7,978 nucleotides of DNA from Leptospirillum sp. Lineage in GTDB: Bacteria > Nitrospirota > Leptospirillia > Leptospirillales > Leptospirillaceae. Each line of letters starts with the position of its first letter. Within the stretch, counting starts at the first letter, position 1. Positions 6,075 to 7,978 of the stretch are shown in pieces. The notes under the pieces are model-generated. The model was not told the DNA's origin. It searched no databases and saw only the letters and a list, made by a program, of their open reading frames with translations. The translations under genes were made by a program, and so were the position numbers. Location of the stretch: contig DAIEST010000282.1 of assembly GCA_027346125.1 (NCBI GenBank), positions 1-7,978 of the forward strand, written 5' to 3'.

Positions 6075-7165
6075 TCCTCCCCCGTACGCTCCAGAGTCGG
6101 GGTCGGTCCAGCCGGTTCCCCGGCTCCCCCGTTTTCCGTGTCCGGGGCGTCGGCCGGAAATTCCGGAAGCGTCCTGCCCAACAGGGACAGGAGATCCGGC
6201 AACCCTTCCCCCGTATGGGAAGAAATCACCAGTTCCGGACGACCCTGCTTCCTCAAAAACGAAAGGAACCGCTCGAGGCGCTCCGGATCGGCCGCGTCCT
6301 TTTTCGTTCCGACAATAAACTCCGGTTTCCGGGCAAGCTCGGGATTGAAGGAAAGAACCTCGTTCCTGACAATGGCATACGCATCCTCAGGCTCCCGGGC
6401 TGTTTCGGCGGTCAGTTCCACGAAATGGAGAAGGACCTCCGTCCGTTCCACATGCTTCAGGAACCGGATACCCAATCCCTTGCCCGCGTGCGCCCCTTCG
6501 ATCAGACCCGGCAGGTCGGCAATGACGATTTCTTTTTCGTCGGGGGGCGTCCCCAGGACCAGCACGCCAAGATGGGGATGCAACGTGGTGAACGGATAGG
6601 AAGCGATACGGGGATGGGCACGCGTGACACGGGACAGGAATGTGGATTTTCCGGCGTTGGGGAATCCGAGCAGCCCGACGCGGGCCATCACCTTGAGTTC
6701 GAGACGAAGCTGGAAGGACTGGGACGAACCTCCCGGCTCCGCAAAGTCGGGGGTCTGCCTCGTAGGGGTGGCAAAATGGACATTGCCCCTCCCCCCGCGT
6801 CCGCCCTTCGCAACAAAAACGCGACGCCCGGGAACCGTCAGGTCGTGGAGGAGAGCCCCGTCGCTTTCGTTGAAGATCTGCGTACCGAGAGGAACCTCGA
6901 GAACCAGGGAACGACCGTTGGCTCCATGCTGTTTTTTCCCGCGGCCCGCTTGGCCGGGCTGCGCCTTGAGGGTGGAACGGTGCTTGAAATCCAGAAGAGT
7001 GGATTTGCGCGGGGTCCCGACGAAGATGACGCTTCCGCCGTCGCCGCCGTCGCCGCCGTCCGGCCCCCCTCTCGGAACGAATTTTTCCCGCCGGAAGGAG
7101 ACGCAACCGTTACCCCCTTTTCCGGATTCCACAAAAACCCGGGCTTCATCGACAAACTGGGGCAC
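6071..7165 (-). CDS. obgE: GTPase ObgE/CgtA
   Basis: Obg is an essential GTPase that acts in late 50S subunit assembly and in the stringent response. The 364-aa protein has the glycine-rich Obg fold at about residues 1-158, including ESGKGGNGCVSFRREKF (13-29), the run PRGGPDGGDGGDGG (31-44) and AKGGRGGRGN (119-128). The G domain follows: G1 GFPNAGKST (167-175), switch threonines at 193-194, G3 DLPG (217-220), G4 TKKD (287-290) and G5 SSHTGEG (315-321). G4 has Thr where most Obg proteins have Asn; this is an accepted variant of N/TKxD. After about residue 335 there is only a short Pro/Gly/Glu-rich tail, with no OCT domain. The start is GTG at 7165, with AGGA five bases upstream, 27 nt after rpmA. 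It agrees with the conserved FVDEARV start. Confidence 0.96.
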   Translation of the reverse strand: MPQFVDEARVFVESGKGGNGCVSFRREKFVPRGGPDGGDGGDGGSVIFVGTPRKSTLLDFKHRSTLKAQPGQAGRGKKQHGANGRSLVLEVPLGTQIFNESDGALLHDLTVPGRRVFVAKGGRGGRGNVHFATPTRQTPDFAEPGGSSQSFQLRLELKVMARVGLLGFPNAGKSTFLSRVTRAHPRIASYPFTTLHPHLGVLVLGTPPDEKEIVIADLPGLIEGAHAGKGLGIRFLKHVERTEVLLHFVELTAETAREPEDAYAIVRNEVLSFNPELARKPEFIVGTKKDAADPERLERFLSFLRKQGRPELVISSHTGEGLPDLLSLLGRTLPEFPADAPDTENGGAGEPAGPTPTLERTGEE

Positions 7166-7192
7166 GGCCGTCCTGTCCGATCGGAGAGAAAA

Positions 7193-7471
7193 TCAATTGA
7201 CTGGCGAAGAAACCACTTGACCCGGAACGATATGGATTTTCTTTCGGTCACGACCCCAACGGGCAAAATGCACAACACCCGTTTCCTTGGCGAAAAGAGT
7301 GAAATCGCGCCCCATCCCGACGTTGTCGCCCGGATAGAACTGCGTTCCACGCTGCCGGACAAGGATATTGCCGGCCAGCACAAACTGGCCATCGTGCCGT
7401 TTCACGCCAAGGCGCTTGGACTCACTGTCTCGACCATTCCGGGTGGAACCCACCCCTTTTTTATGGGCCAT
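7193..7471 (-). CDS. rpmA: 50S ribosomal protein L27
   Basis: L27 is a 50S protein whose N-terminal tail reaches the peptidyl-transferase centre. The 92-aa sequence starts MAHKKGVGSTRNGRDSESKR, the standard form with no cleavable extension of the Firmicutes type. It continues with LGVKRHDGQFVLAGNILVRQ, RGTQFYPGDNVGMGRDFTLF and AKETGVVHF, all conserved. The last residues after HIVPGQ are a variable tail. The ATG at 7471 has a strong AAGGAG site seven bases before it. It lies 41-42 nt downstream of rplU, the usual partner. Confidence 0.98.
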   Translation of the reverse strand: MAHKKGVGSTRNGRDSESKRLGVKRHDGQFVLAGNILVRQRGTQFYPGDNVGMGRDFTLFAKETGVVHFARWGRDRKKIHIVPGQVVSSPVN

Positions 7472-7513
7472 GGAACACTCCTTAATTTCTGTATTGAACC
7501 AACAGGGATCCGA

Positions 7514-7834
7514 TCAGGCGCCGCGAACAATCTCCAGAATCTGGATTCGGGACACCGCCTGCCTGTGACCCTGTTTCCGACGGTAATTCTTTCTTTTCTT
7601 CTTCTTGAAGACAATGATCTTCGCATCCCGTTCCTGCCGGATAATCCGCGCTTTCACGGTGACCGGGAGAGAGGTTCCGCCTTCCGCAAACGATACTCCG
7701 GCCTCGTCAGAAACCATCAGGACATCGTTCAAGGCCACTTCCCCTTCCGCAGCCAGTCTTTCCACCACCAACACCTGTCCGGGAGTCACGCGATACATCT
7801 TACCGCCAGTCCGGACAACGGCAAACTGTGCCAT
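7514..7834 (-). CDS. rplU: 50S ribosomal protein L21
   Basis: L21 binds 23S rRNA in the large subunit and is normally encoded with L27. I place the start at ATG 7834 (MAQFAVVRTGGKMYRVTPGQ). This gives 106 aa, close to the usual 102-105, and the start is preceded by AGGTGG. The frame is open upstream to an ATG at 7876, but those 14 residues are not part of the family. The C-terminal signature FKKKKRKNYRRKQGHRQ (residues about 76-92), the rRNA-binding basic loop, is intact, followed by a short strand ending EIVRGA. It is the first gene of the operon, behind a probable promoter at 7903-7932. Confidence 0.97.
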   Translation of the reverse strand: MAQFAVVRTGGKMYRVTPGQVLVVERLAAEGEVALNDVLMVSDEAGVSFAEGGTSLPVTVKARIIRQERDAKIIVFKKKKRKNYRRKQGHRQAVSRIQILEIVRGA

Positions 7835-7902
7835 TCCACTTCCACCTTTCCTGAGAAACACGTCTAGCGGCTCCAAAAATCAGCCGATAACAACAAAAGG
7901 GG

Positions 7903-7932
7903 AGTCTACCAAAATACTTGCCCAAAAAGCAA
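7903..7932 (-). promoter_or_regulatory. Candidate sigma-70-type promoter for the rplU operon
   Basis: Reading the minus strand, TTGCTT (7932-7927) and TAGACT (7908-7903) are separated by 18 bases of locally AT-richer DNA, just upstream of rplU. This would start transcription near 7896, leaving a leader of about 60 nt. The -35 and -10 boxes each match four of the six consensus bases. No other promoter of comparable quality was seen in the intergenic gaps of the operon. Confidence 0.45.
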
Positions 7933-7978
7933 AACACCCTGTTCGTACGTTCCTGCCGGAACAATCCGGATCCCGGCA

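Noticed and set aside
7035..7061. Three tandem copies of CCGCCGTCG (plus strand)
   Set aside because: They encode the conserved Gly/Asp run of the Obg domain, so this is normal coding sequence.
5936..7867. A 643-codon plus-strand open frame across obgE, rpmA and rplU
   Set aside because: It is antisense to three certain genes and shows no domain or plausible start context.
7835..7896. Structured L21-type autoregulatory leader
   Set aside because: Such leaders are described for rplU in other bacteria. I could not find a convincing matching fold in this short leader.
7954..7978. Inverted repeat TGCCGG...CCGGCA at the right edge
   Set aside because: It could be the end of an upstream terminator or an operator, but the window stops there and no T-run is visible.

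Overview
This window is a chromosomal segment of a moderately GC-rich Gram-negative bacterium. Every gene I can support lies on the minus strand, so biological order runs from high to low coordinates. The series rplU-rpmA-obgE-proB-proA-nadD-rsfS is known from Deltaproteobacteria such as Geobacter and from Nitrospirota. The proteins fit either group, and a Leptospirillum-like Nitrospirota is my guess. No rRNA or other phylogenetic marker is present to settle it. A LapA/LapB-type protein implies an outer membrane with LPS.

Layout in transcription order. Positions 7835-7978 are upstream DNA with a probable sigma-70-type promoter. Then come rplU (L21), rpmA (L27), obgE (ribosome-assembly GTPase), proB and proA (first two steps of proline synthesis), nadD (NaMN adenylyltransferase), rsfS (ribosomal silencing factor) and a fused LapA-LapB-type TPR membrane protein. 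Gaps are 41, 27 and 24 nt where they exist. obgE/proB and proB/proA overlap by 4 nt (ATGA), nadD/rsfS overlap by 29 nt, and rsfS/lapAB abut exactly (TGAATG). This looks like one tightly coupled transcription unit of about 6.9 kb. It joins ribosome parts, ribosome maturation and silencing, NAD and proline synthesis, and control of envelope biogenesis.

Downstream of the operon is a 217-nt stretch (752-968) with no gene and no convincing terminator. It is followed by accessory DNA: a broken ORF6N-domain gene (about 468-751, one clear frameshift, no C-terminal part) and then the 5' end of an IS200/IS605-type tnpB gene (1-408) that runs off the left edge. Between them is a hairpin (447-466) that could be the left end of the insertion element. 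The simplest reading is that the element sits in, or next to, the decayed ORF6N gene.

I found no CRISPR array, tRNA or rRNA. The most interesting points are the LapA-LapB fusion coupled to rsfS, and the TnpB element's left end with its candidate target/TAM next to a broken ORF6N gene. The large plus-strand open frames are antisense shadows of the operon.
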